DNA of 64,000 nucleotides from Beverwykella pulmonaria (lineage: Eukaryota; Ascomycota; Dothideomycetes; Pleosporales; Melanommataceae), in NCBI GenBank assembly GCA_001599595.1, contig BCHH01000004.1:2626882-2690881 (forward strand), in the 5' to 3' direction. The position numbers and the translations under genes are program-made. The notes under the pieces are model-generated. The model saw nothing but the letters and a program-made list of their open reading frames with translations. It was not told the origin of the DNA and did no database searches. This document shows positions 33,054-43,333 of the stretch, piece by piece. Position 1 is the stretch's first letter. Each line of letters opens with the position of its first letter.

Positions 33054-36000
33054 CTACAGGCCTCGCCTACCTTCAGTGGCGTTATCGGCGAAATTCTTGA
33101 CCAACCTTCCACTTGCGCTCACTCGCTTCTGCAGCCTTGACTCACGCTCGCGCGCTCTCTCACTAGGAGTGCTTCCATTGCCGGCCATGATGGAAGGCAA
33201 GGCAGTGAGAGTGTCGCCGCTTGAATTTGGCTGGCCACCGGCGATGCCTGACGGCCTCTTGCCTGACCGCTGCTCAGCCTTGTGATCAAGATACATGCGG
33301 GCTGATGAGCTGAGTGGAATGGGCGCTGGCATGGTAGGAAGATCGGCGCCGTTCTGCAGGAGGAACTCTGCGATGGCAAAGGGCTTCCGCGATTGCTGAG
33401 GCGTAGTTGGCCTAGCACTAGGATTTGGAGAACTCACGGGAGAAGCGGATGCGGAGGGGGATGCAGGATCAGCTGCAGCAAGAGCCAAGAACACCGAGTG
33501 CGTTCCGCGTGATCGGTCCTTCGAATTCGGATCCGCCCGTAAGGCAAGAGCATATAGTACATTTTGGATGTCGTTCTTCTTGATAGAGGCAAGAAGAGTC
33601 TCCTCAGGAGTCGAGTAGTGTGAGAGAGTAGGTGATATGGGAGCGACAAAAGCACGATCGGCGTACTTCAATGTAATGAACTGGAGCCGCTGCTCTCGTG
33701 TCGATGTAGGGGTTGGCTTCACCATCCTGTCCGGTCTGGATTCCCATATCATATTGCTGATACGATTGCCGACTTTGAGAAGTATCTCAATGATGTCCGG
33801 GGTGAACGAGTTGATGTCGAGCGTAAGAGACCGTACTTTCGAAATGTGTGTTCCGAGAGACCGATGAATGCCGCTGCATTCAATGCAGATGACGATCCCC
33901 AAATTGATCGACACCCAATCAACCTTGCTCTCAGACCCACAATCGGCGCAATACTTGTTACCGGCATCAGCATCACGCACGAGCTGAAGTAACTTCCCAT
34001 CATCCCCAGTACTCTCATCGCGCCGGTAGGCAGGCCGCTCGCCGACAGTAGCATGTCGGGCGGGAGTCTTGGAGCTATAGGGATTGTTGCGGTGACCTGA
34101 GAGCGACGAGCTCTTTCCAGTGAGAACAGATGCAATATCACGCCGAGTAGATCCAGGCAACGAGTCGGTTGACACGCGGTCATTCTTCCCTGTAGCTTCG
34201 ACAGCACTCTGGAGAGCATTGTTGACCGCAGCAATCCATGTCTTCATATCCTCTTCAGAAGTCGCTTGGTAGACTCGAGTGAACTGAGGTGTGATGACCT
34301 CGAAACAGAACCGTCGTTCTGCGTTGCGAGCCTCTCGGACAGATGCCATTCGAAGATCAATGGGATCCATATGCAAGTCAAGTTTCTGCTTCCAATTCGT
34401 ATATTCAGAGAGCTTGCCTTGATCGAGGACAATCCAGAATCTGAAAGTGGTTAGCAGTGCAGAGATAAGATACGAGTGGTGACTTACTTGTGCCATGCCT
34501 GTTTGTTCAGGCCTTTGGGATCGACATGGCTTCCTGGTCTACTAAGCGCCCACAAAAGACCTTCTTTCCGGAACGTGCCTGAGCCAGGCTCAAGACCTGT
34601 ACCCAAGCTGTGGTCCTTCTCTTCTAGGTCCCGGATCCCTTTGAACTTGTTTGGTTGGGGGCTTCCCACCGACAACGATGGCTGAGAGGCCTCTGGGCTT
34701 TGTGGAGACGCTACTGGTGGAACACTTGACGTTGGGGCCGCTGGTGGAGGACTGACGGTACTCTGGAAAGGCGGTGCAATGCTAGCCTTTCGATTTGGAA
34801 GTGGCTCCACGTCTGAGGTAGTTGTGATCCGCGGTACGCTTCCGGTAGAAGGGGTTATCGGAATGGTTTGGGGTGGCGGGGGCTCATCGAAGGGTTTCTT
34901 GCTCTTCTCTAGAGCCCGCCTCTTCTCCTCTCTCTCCGTCCTCTGCAGCTGAAACTCCTTGTCCACTTCCTTCACTTCAAAGCTCAGCGCCTCGAGTTGC
35001 GGGATCATTGTTTCAATCTTCTTGGCCACATCGAGGTAGTTCTTTGCCTGGGCATCGGCGTATCGAGTAAGATGTGACAACACCTCTTGGTCTTTTCGTC
35101 CGCCGTGGAGATCCTGCATAAAGGAGGAATAGTCAAACCGCTTGAGCTCAAAGTTTCGGCGCTTCGTCTGGTATTTCGAATCGGTCTCGGCACGCTTCTT
35201 CTCCTTGAGGGAATCTTGTCTCTGGCCAAGATACCTGCCGACGTATTGATAGTATTCTTTACTCTCCTCCTCAAAATCCTTCCTCTTCGTCTCGGCCTGT
35301 TTGATGTCGATATTATACAGTTTATAGATGGGATCAATGATAAGTTTCTGGATATTCGTGGTGTTCGACCGCTCGTATGACAGGATTTCTTTAGCGATCT
35401 TATCGAAGTAGTGATCAATAGCAGGTTGCACTGCGTTGGCATTCGAGGAGGACGCTTCCCGTAGTGCATCCATGAGGTCGGAAACTGCGTTGTTACATTG
35501 CACCTGCGCTTCGAGTGCCGCCTCAGCTCGCTTGAGAACTTTCTTCCACCTGGAGCGCATGTTGCCTGTCTTTTGCTCGAGAGACTTCATGGTGGCTCGG
35601 AACAATGGACCATCGTCGGTCTGGCTCAGATCTTCTCCCGGGCGAGAGCAGACGTCGACTTTAACAGTATTGCTGGTCAATGTCGTAGCTTGGCTCGGGA
35701 CCAACGCAAGCCCATACTCAGGCATCGATTCGAGAGTCGGTGACTTTGGTGGTAGAGTATCATTGGTATCTTTCCAGATGTCGTTGTCCGAGTCACTGAC
35801 ACGTGATTCGATAGACTGTGTGGAGGGGACCCTAAGTCGCGGAGGAACACCAAGCTCCAACCGTGGTGAAGGTAACTTTGGACTCTGAAGGAGACGGGAA
35901 GTATCTACCTAGGTTAGCGGCGGAGTCTTACATGAGTAGGTGCTTACGTACTTTGAACCCAGAAAGCAAAGCTCGCCAATGTCTCCAACTTGTGCGCTCG

Positions 36001-36773
36001 CTGGTCATATTCGACGAACTTCATTCTGTCAGTAGTTGATCAAGGAAGGGGAAACGGAGCACCGACACTGCAGCTTGTGCGCCAACCTCCGCCTCGATCC
36101 TCATTAGACTTTGGCGGGGCCCATTTCCAAGACCACTGAAACTGGACTGAGGGGCTTCCACCTGTCGAGTAATCCCCAACAAGTTCGACTAACGGATTCT
36201 TGTGGAGGTTCGGGTTGGCATGAAACTCCCTCGTCACCAGATTGTCCAACTCCTTCGAACTTGACGCAAACACAAACGTCAATCCGTTGATGACCGAGTC
36301 CACCAGGCCGTTTGGAACGATAGTCGAGGCATTATTGACGTTGTATATGCTCTGCGCCGCCTGAGTTTGCCGAATGATAAAGGTGAAATTGAAGGTAAGT
36401 TCTTCGTCGTTGGTTAAGCGGATGAGGAAGGATGGCGGTCCGGCCGAGGAGACGCATTCGGGATCCTACAAACACCGTTTAGCATTGGCCCTTCTCCCAC
36501 AGCTTGAAACAAACCTGAATATATTCAACGACACTATCGTCTCCTATGTCTCTCTTTGCGTTGTATCTCGTGGAAGGGAAGGCATTCGGCGAGATGTTTA
36601 GGAGGGTACGGCCGCGGCTGTTCGTGATCGAGAGGGCGCCAACGGAGACTGCAGTTGGTCAGTGACTAAATCCTACAGAAGCAAAAAAATTCGGATAGGA
36701 GTTGCGTACATCTTGCCTGGTCCCGCAGATACAAGGCGTCTCCGTCGCCGGGTTTACTACTGACGGCCCCCAT
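33054..36773 (-). CDS. BAR-PH-ArfGAP protein (ACAP/Csx2-like), N-myristoylation signal
   Basis: This is a 1155-residue Arf GTPase-activating protein. Six exons: 36773-36710, 36648-36515, 36465-36067, 36018-35952, 35904-34488 and 34440-33054; the sum keeps frame. The start MGAVSSKPGDGD fits an N-myristoylation signal. A fungal-specific N-terminal region follows, then a BAR domain (TMKSLEQKTGNMRSRWKKVL to SFEVKEVDKEF) and a PH domain (RKEGLLWALSRPG to FWIVLDQGKLSEYTNWK). The ArfGAP zinc finger has C858, C861, C879 and C882, with the catalytic arginine R887 in GIHRSLG. The C-terminus has ankyrin-like sequence. The donor of exon 3 (GTCGGT) is the weakest junction, but it gives CSFVEYDQRAHK, which fits relatives. 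Likely role: membrane-curvature-linked Arf control in trafficking. Confidence 0.92.
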
Positions 36774-38289
36774 GCCAAAGGATGGCTAGCTGCGATAGCC
36801 AGAGTGACAAAGCAGCGGAAAGGTGTCTCGAGGTTGCTCAAGTCGCGGGCGTGGACGTAGACGTGGACGTAGGCAGGCGCAAGAGCATGCCTGTTCCAAA
36901 AAGGAGCACGTCGAGGATTTGGCGCGGGATTCACTCAGACTCCAGGATTGGTGGGTGGGTAATTAATATGGTGCCCTGGGCGCAGAAGTGGAATCGAGGG
37001 ACGATGGCGGGGAGCAGCGCTATTGTTAGAAGCGCGCGCGGGGACGACGGCTGCTTGAATGCGGGAATAAAGCTTGACAGAATAACACTGGGAGGGAGAC
37101 GGCGAGCGTCGGGCGTGGAGTGAAGTGTCGTGGAGACGAATGGGAGGCGAGGTTGTTAAGTTCCGTGGGATGCTGTCGAGGGGATGCTTTGTGGTTGTCG
37201 ATCCCAGTCAGAGCACAGTTAGTGACAGGGCACCAGGACGGCACCAGGACGCGGCGGCGAGCAGGCCACGAGCAACCTCGCACGCGGGCAGACGGGTACA
37301 CGCTGTGCGCCACTTTTCTCCTTCTTCTACCTCCTCTAATACAAGCAGAGTGTGCTGAGACTGGGGGCGCCGTAGGGCTACGCGTGGTCTGTCGGGGCAT
37401 GCAGCCAGGAACGGTGCGACACGCATGCAAGACAGGGCCGTTTGTGAGGTCGTTCTTCCACTTCCGTCATCCTCCAGGGCTCCCGCAGGCAGAAGCATTT
37501 GCATGCATGCGTGTGATGGCGACCCACGCTTCTATTCTTACACTTGCACTATTGGTGAATGTCATCGAACACGGACACGCGGTTCAGCGTGATCGTCTAG
37601 GCAGCCTCGATACAGCATCGTGAGAAACATGTGCTCTCCGCCACTTTCAGGCACGCTGCACAGAGAACAGGTAATTCCGTAGCAGTTGGGAACAGCTTCA
37701 CCTAAAAGGATGAGGGCAGAGTGCTGAAATATCTATCTGCCTATGTATCTAAGTAAATGGGTAGTATCCCCATACTCCGTACTTCATGCACCGACTCACA
37801 CCTCAACCTACCACCTGGGTATCGATTGATTTCCTATCACGTGATGAACTTGCTAGCACTGTTTAGGTTGGGGTCTATCACGTGATGAAAAGTCAAGCGA
37901 CACCCTGGTGGTGTACAGTACAGTACAGCCACTAGCGAAATCGGCTTCCACCCATGCGCATTCCAGCGTTGCTGTCACTTGCCGATGTGCTACACCCTAC
38001 CTAGTTAGACCCCTCAGCATTTAGAACACAGCTGCAGCTCATCGAACTGAGTTAGCGTCTATACTGTTCAATACAATACAAGCAAGCTAAGTTAACTAAG
38101 TCCCGCTGCACCTTTCAACAGAAGTGACCCCATCACTCTATTTCTGATCGTACGGAGACGCAATTTCAAAGCCTTTGCATTTCTAATTTTAGCCGAGTAT
38201 TTACACTTTGCTGGAGTCCGGCTTACCGCTGTCGTAGACCCCAGAGAAAGAATAGTATGGGCTCCTTCCGAAACCTTACCCATCCACCC
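36774..38289. other. Intergenic, no gene seen
   Basis: About 1.5 kb upstream of the ArfGAP start. Open frames near 36782-37623 overlap on both strands and look like chance. A pair of CACGTG palindromes lies near 37840-37885. The base composition turns AT-richer towards 38 kb. Confidence 0.45.
37835..37889. promoter_or_regulatory. Pair of TATCACGTGATGAA elements
   Basis: The 14-mer TATCACGTGATGAA occurs at about 37835-37848 and again about 41 bp later. It contains the palindrome ATCACGTGAT, a bHLH (E-box, Cbf1-like) type of site. No nearby gene start is obvious, so the target is unknown. Confidence 0.35.
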
Positions 38290-38526
38290 GAAAGCCTCAA
38301 GCCAGTGAGGGGGATGCTCTTCTAGGAAGTTATGCCATAGAACAGTTCTTTGCTGAGCTCAAAGCATGTTATAGATGGAACGAGAATGAGTATATAGAGC
38401 ATCCTGCGCAAAGGTTTTGACAAGTTCTTAGAATGGTGCGCTTATTAGTTGGAGCAAGGGTCCTCAGTGCTGAAGGGCACTTCCGAATTGCGAGAGTTAC
38501 TGTCGAAGGTGCAGGCATCTAACGCT
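38290..38526 (+). mobile_element. Tc1/mariner-type DDE transposase relic
   Basis: Three frames read in turn resemble the C-terminal end of fungal Tc1/mariner transposases. These are AIEQFFAELKACYRWNENEY, then GFDKFLEWCAY, then VGARVLSAEGHFRIARVTVE. The expected family order is an IEEFF-ELK block, a GFD-FL-WC block and a SAEGHFRHAG block, which matches. At least two frameshifts and several stop codons separate them, so the element is dead. The rest of the transposase and the terminal repeats were not recognised. Confidence 0.65.
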
Positions 38527-38760
38527 TTCTAAATTCCGTCCCTACATTCTTAATATTGCGATGACGAGGACTTATTGCAGTGCAACTTCAAATAATACAA
38601 CGTACCTAGAGTCAACAGAGCCGAGCATATACCTAATCACTTAGCGCCCAACATCACTCACAAAGCGCCGAGCTCTACATCGTTCTAACATATTGGTGAC
38701 CCATTACTAGTCCACATGCAAGTGTTACTCGTAATATAGTCTTCTCTCAAATTCCAGCTC

Positions 38761-39763
38761 TTACGGTTTCCAGCGAACATCGCCACGGCCACCTCCATCT
38801 GGCCCACCTGGACGTAAGGCCTTGAAGTCTACGTTTTGGATGACTCCGGCAACTGCAATACTCCAGCTGTCAGCACTAACATCCGAGATGTCCTGGTTAA
38901 TCCTCGACTCTTCTCCGGAAGTATTGATGAATCCGGCGAGAGCTGAACTGTTGTTCGTTGCTTTGACACCTTTGATCTTCTGTCCCGTGCGCTCATAGAC
39001 CGTTTTAGAGAGAGCTTCCTCACACATCTCCTTAAAGGCGTTGTTAGCGGCTCGCTGTCTCCCAAGCTCTTGGAGGAGCTCCTGTCTGCTCTGTTCCGAC
39101 TCCCTGCTCTGCTGCGGCGCATAGCTTAACTCACTGCCTTTGCTCACCGTAAGTTGCTGCATGTTGCTTTCTATCTCTGCGGTCTCAGTGTCAGCTCGAG
39201 CGATCTGCTGCCGAACAACGACCTCGTTCTGTTGAAGCATCATATCCTTCATCTCTTGCATCAGATTCTCTTGGCGGGATGTTGTAAGGCTGCGATATGT
39301 CAGGGAAATTGACGCAGGTTTGTAGGAGAGAAGATAGGTACATCGTCGCCGTAGAGAGTGCCACGCTAAGAGTGCCTTTGCAGTCGCTGAGCTGCCCCCT
39401 GAATGTCCTAATTCGTTCTAACCCAAACAATCCAATCTTCCATCTGTCCATCCAGAATATCTTGTCATCTGTGGAACGCTCCATCCAATGCTCCACTTGC
39501 GATTGAAACGCCCTGCATGCTCTATCACAATTTTCGACAGCGTGATTAATCTGGTTACTTAGAACAATTTGTGAGGGACCGTCTTGCAATGCTTTTTTCA
39601 AATTTTGCAGAACAGGCTGGACTGCCTGAAGGTCGGCACTGATGCCTCTGACAGTGTCGGGGGCCTCTTTGATATTGTCGATGGTTTTGGCGAGGAACTG
39701 GACGCTCTGAAGAGCGGCCGTGGTGATGCCTGCAATGGAGGCAGTAATGCTGAGAGGGTCCAT
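38761..39763 (-). CDS. HeLo-like (Helo_like_N/PigL_N) protein with two C-terminal amyloid-like pseudo-repeats
   Basis: This is a 316-residue candidate cell-death effector. Exon 1 is 39763-39342 and exon 2 is 39289-38761, with a 52 nt intron in phase 2. The start MDPLSITASIAGITTAALQS is typical of the fungal helical Helo_like_N domain, which in NLR systems can act as a membrane-targeting effector. A helical, Gln/Glu-rich linker follows. The C-terminus has two 17-residue pseudo-repeats, residues 246-262 (IKGVKATNNSSALAGFI) and 275-291 (ISDVSADSWSIAVAGVI), then a Gly-rich end. The same motif begins the NLR encoded divergently 284 bp away. There is no NTPase domain, so this is a stand-alone effector rather than an NLR fragment. 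Family and repeats are seen; function is inferred. Confidence 0.8.
38839..38976 (-). other. Two HRAM-like amyloid motif pseudo-repeats in the HeLo-like protein
   Basis: Codons 246-262 (38976-38926) and 275-291 (38889-38839) align without gaps as I..V.A[TD]..S.A.AG.I. The repeats start 29 residues apart. Two spaced, Asn/Ser/Gly-rich pseudo-repeats at the effector C-terminus is the layout of the HET-s prion-forming region. Amyloid ability is inferred, not shown. Confidence 0.55.
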
Positions 39764-40047
39764 TAAGGGTGGAAGAATACTTCAAAGAGCGTTGGTGAAT
39801 AGTTCGTTAACCCAAGTGAAGGAAAGCTGGCTATTAAGGAAGGCAACAAACTCGTATTTTGGGGGTCGCAACCAATCATCGCTTTAATTAGCGGAGGCGT
39901 AGCTGAGTGTTCGCGCATGTTATAATTAACGCTATTGCTTCAGCCTGACGAAACATTCGCGCATCTATCATACCGGTAACCCTCATACAGATCAAACGCG
40001 TTGCAATGAGATTCTGTCGCTGAGCATTCCATCGCAATAGTTCCGCG
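39764..40047. promoter_or_regulatory. Shared divergent promoter of the HeLo-like and NLR genes
   Basis: Only 284 bp separates the two proposed start codons. TATAATTA at 39921-39928 reads towards the NLR. The 9-mer TTCGCGCAT occurs twice, 46 bp apart (39910 and 39956). A common control region would co-express sensor and effector. Confidence 0.45.
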
Positions 40048-43000
40048 ATGGTCAGTGGCTCTTTGCCCCACCATCTTGTTATCAACAACACGTCCGCAAC
40101 AGAGGGTGGCCAAAGCTTTGCCGGCATCAATCTTGGAACTATAACGTATGCCAAGGACGATAGCTCTAGTAAGCATCGTCGCTGCAGAGCCTCTTCAAAG
40201 ACATGTAATTGACAGACGGTTAGACTTAAACGATGTGCTCAGGAGCTTGCCCACAGCTGCAGATGCGCAGTTCAGCGCGTACCAGCGACAACACGACCCG
40301 ACCTGCTTGCCCGACACACGCGTGGACCTCCTCCAAGAGATACACGACTGGGCCGATAGCGAAGACTCACCAAGCATCTTCTGGCTAAGCGGTATGGCTG
40401 GCACCGGCAAATCTACTATAGCGCAAACAGTGGCCACGGAGTACCACGCGAAGGGTCGACTTGCGGCGAGCTTCTTCTTCTCACGAGCGGGCGGAGACGT
40501 CAGCCACGCCGGGAAGTTCATTACAAGTGTTGCATTTCAATTGGCAAACACCATACCAGGCTTGAAGCGCAAGGTTTGCGATGCTATATTGAAGCGCATT
40601 GACATTGCAAGCCAGTCTCTTGATGATCAGTGGCAAGAGCTTGTTCTCGGTCCCCTGTCAAGTCTCAAGGACGAAGAATGCCGATCGAAATATGTCCTTG
40701 TTGTTGACGCGCTAGATGAGTGTGACGATCAGAACAATGTCCAAATCATTCTGCAACGCTTAGCTGAAGTTCAGTTACTGCAAGGTATCTGGTTACGAGT
40801 GTTTTTGACGAGCAGGCCTGAGGTTCCTATCCAGTACGGGTTTACTCAAGTACGAAGAGACCAACACCGAGACTTTGTGCTTCATGATATTGAGCCCTCG
40901 ATCATAGAGCACGACATTTCGGTGTTCTTGAGATACAGGCTTGGACTCATCGGACAGATGTGTCGGCTCAAGGCTGGATGGCCAGAAGAAATAGCTATTT
41001 CACGCCTAGTCAAGAATTCAGGTGGCCTGTTCATTTGGGCCGCAACAGCCTGTCGATTTATTGAAGAAGGCAACCAGCTTGCAGAAACGCGACTATCTTT
41101 GCTTCTTCAAAAAGACAACGGTATGCTTCCCCCAGAGCGCAAGCTTGATGAGATATATACCACTGTCCTCACCAACTCCGCCCAAGGAGAGTACAACGAA
41201 AAGGAAAGTCGGATGTTGCACGACCTATTCCGCCAAGTTGTTGGACCCGTTGTCACGCTACAAGATCCGCTGTCAGTAGCCAGTCTTGCGGAGCTGTTGG
41301 GGAAGGATGTTGCAACTTTGAAAAGGACCTTGGCCAACTTACATTCGGTTCTCGATGTGCCAGAAACCAAGTCGAATACCGTACGGCTGCTCCACCCATC
41401 ATTCCGCGACTTCCTTCTCAATCCGAGTAGATGCGCGAATCCCCAGTTTCACATTGATGAGCGTCTGGTCCATTGCGACATGTACAAGCACTGTCTCCAA
41501 GTAATGTCGAAGCACCTACGGCGCGATATCTGCAACCTCCAACATCCAGGAGTTCGTATAGCCGACTTGAGCACAACCGAAGTGAACAGACACATTCAAC
41601 CTCATGTCCAGTACGCATGCCGGTTCTGGGTGTACCATTGTAGAAGAAGCGACATAGACACAAGCAGTTGCTCTTTTATTAAAGTGTTCTTCCAAAAGCA
41701 TTTTCTTTACTGGATTGAATCGCTTGCATTGCTTGGTCGTGTCTCTGATGCGGTTCATATGGTTCATACGCTGGATTCGATGTTTTCAGTAAGAAATCCT
41801 TAATCTCGAGGAACAATGAGTGTAACTGACCTGCAAGAACAAGCAATCAAAGCCTCGTGACACGATCAAATCAACTTTACTGTCGCGCCTAAACCTTGAA
41901 AACAGGATTATTTCAGCAACTACTAAGGAAGCAGATCGTTCAAGTTTACAAGCTATAGTTCATGATGCAACACGTTTTGTCCTAGCTTTTCGACCGGTGC
42001 TTGAAGAGGCACCGCTTCAAGTGTACTACGCTGGTCTGGTATTCAGTCCAAACGTGAGCATTATCAAGAAGACCTTCTTAAACGAAATTCCAGCTTGGCT
42101 CCCATGCAGGCCTGAGGTGTCAGAAAACTGGAGCTCTTGTTTGCAGACGCTCAAAGGCCATTCGGGCCCGGTCAACGCCGTGGCCTTCTCACCGGACGGC
42201 AAGACGCTGGCGTCGGCATCGAGGGACAAGACGGTCAAGCTGTGGGATGCTGGCTCGGGGAAGGCGCGGCAGACGCTCAAGGGCCATTCGGGCTTGGTCT
42301 ACGCCGTGGCCTTCTCGCCGGACGGCAAGACGCTGGCGTCGGNNNNNNNNNNNNNNNNNNNNNNNNNNNNNNNNNNNNNNNNNNNNNNNNNNNNNNNNNN
42401 NNNNNNNNNNNNNNNNNNNNNNNNNNNNNNNNNNNNNNNNNNNNNNNNNNNNNNNNNNNNNNNNNNNNNNNNNNNNNNNNNNNNNNNNNNNNNNNNNNNN
42501 NNNNNNNNNNNNNNNNNNNNNNNNNNNNNNNNNNNNNNNNNNNNNNNNNNNNNNNNNNNNNNNNNNNNNNNNNNNNNNNNNNNNNNNNNNNNNNNNNNNN
42601 NNNNNNNNNNNNNNNNNNNNNNNNNNNNNNNNNNNNNNNNNNNNNNNNNNNNNNNNNNNNNNNNNNNNNNNNNNNNNNNNNNNNNNNNNNNNNNNNNNNN
42701 NNNNNNNNNNNNNNNNNNNNNNNNNNNNNNNNNNNNNNNNNNNNNNNNNNNNNNNNNNNNNNNNNNNNNNNNNNNNNNNNNNNNNNNNNNNNNNNNNNNN
42801 NNNNNNNNNNNNNNNNNNNNNNNNNNNNNNNNNNNNNNNNNNNNNNNNNNNNNNNNNNNNNNNNNNNNNNNNNNNNNNNNNNNNNNNNNNNNNNNNNNNN
42901 NNNNNNNNNNNNNNNNNNNNNNNNNNNNNNNNNNNNNNNNNNNNNCGCCGTGGCCTTCTCGCCGGACGGCAAGACGCTGGCGTCTTCATCGTGGGACAAG

Positions 43001-43333
43001 ACGGTCAAGCTGTGGGATGCTGGCTCGGGGACGGCGCTACAGACGCTTAGCGTCGACTTCGTTGTACGAAGTCTCTCGTTCTCTGACGCAGGATCCTGTC
43101 TCTGGACCGACAAAGGGGTACTACTTACCACGAAGCTTCCGAACCGTGCAGCCCTTCCTCAACCGGCTTCTCCGCCACTGATATCTGTTGAGGAAGATTG
43201 GATTTGTCGTAACGGTGAAAGAATTCTTTGGCTCCCTTCCGAGTACCGCCCTCAATTTGTCTCTGTTCACAATAGTGGTGTTGGATTTGGGTACTCTTCT
43301 GGCCGAGTGTGGGTCACAAACTTTGTGTTCTGA
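40048..43333 (+). CDS. NACHT-WD40 NLR (HET-E/NWD2-like) with N-terminal amyloid-like motif, interrupted by an assembly gap
   Basis: This is a STAND-type receptor. Exon 1 is 40048-40145, exon 2 40216-41788 and exon 3 starts at 41838, enters the gap at 42343 and resumes from 42946 to the stop at 43333. Exon 1 encodes [11 protein letters not shown] and the motif [17 protein letters not shown] (residues 12-28). The join leads into the usual pre-NACHT block, [18 protein letters not shown]. Walker A is GMAGTGKST (residues 92-100) and Walker B lies in [10 protein letters not shown]. The linker after [21 protein letters not shown], is family-typical. WD40 repeats of 42 residues follow, with variable positions GPVN/GLVY, ASRD/SSWD and GKAR/GTAL. 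The frame differs across the gap only because the N count is not exact. Without exon 1, a start at 40148 would lose the motif. Confidence 0.88.
40081..40131 (+). other. HRAM-like motif at the NLR N-terminus
   Basis: Codons 12-28 of the NLR encode [17 protein letters not shown]. It matches the two effector repeats at Ile-1, Ala-6, Ala-14 and Gly-15, and has similar residues at positions 4, 7, 10, 12 and 16. Its place just before the NACHT lead-in is where NWD2 carries its amyloid motif. Confidence 0.5.
42144..43060 (+). repeat. 126 bp tandem WD40 repeats
   Basis: Units begin at CAGACGCTC (42144, 42270) exactly 126 bp apart, and the last unit follows the gap. The flanking units are nearly identical in DNA. 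Differences sit mainly in codons that change amino acids on the predicted WD40 face, with a few silent changes. The true number of units is hidden by the gap. Confidence 0.9.
42343..42945. other. Assembly gap (603 N)
   Basis: The gap falls inside the WD40 repeat array. The same codon (GCC of AVAFSPDG) is 644 bp apart across the gap, which is five repeats plus 14 bp. The stated gap length therefore cannot be exact if the unit is 126 bp. Confidence 0.99.

Noticed and set aside
36374..37623. Several plus-strand frames of 70-167 codons
   Set aside because: The first lies antisense to ArfGAP exons. The others overlap each other on both strands and show no domain or splice logic.
40148..40215. NLR start at [17 protein letters not shown]
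   Set aside because: The segment is better explained as an intron (GTATGC donor, TTGACAG acceptor). Removing it joins a family-like N-terminus in frame.
42137..43181. Long frames passing through the gap in several registers
   Set aside because: They stay open only because N codons cannot be stops.
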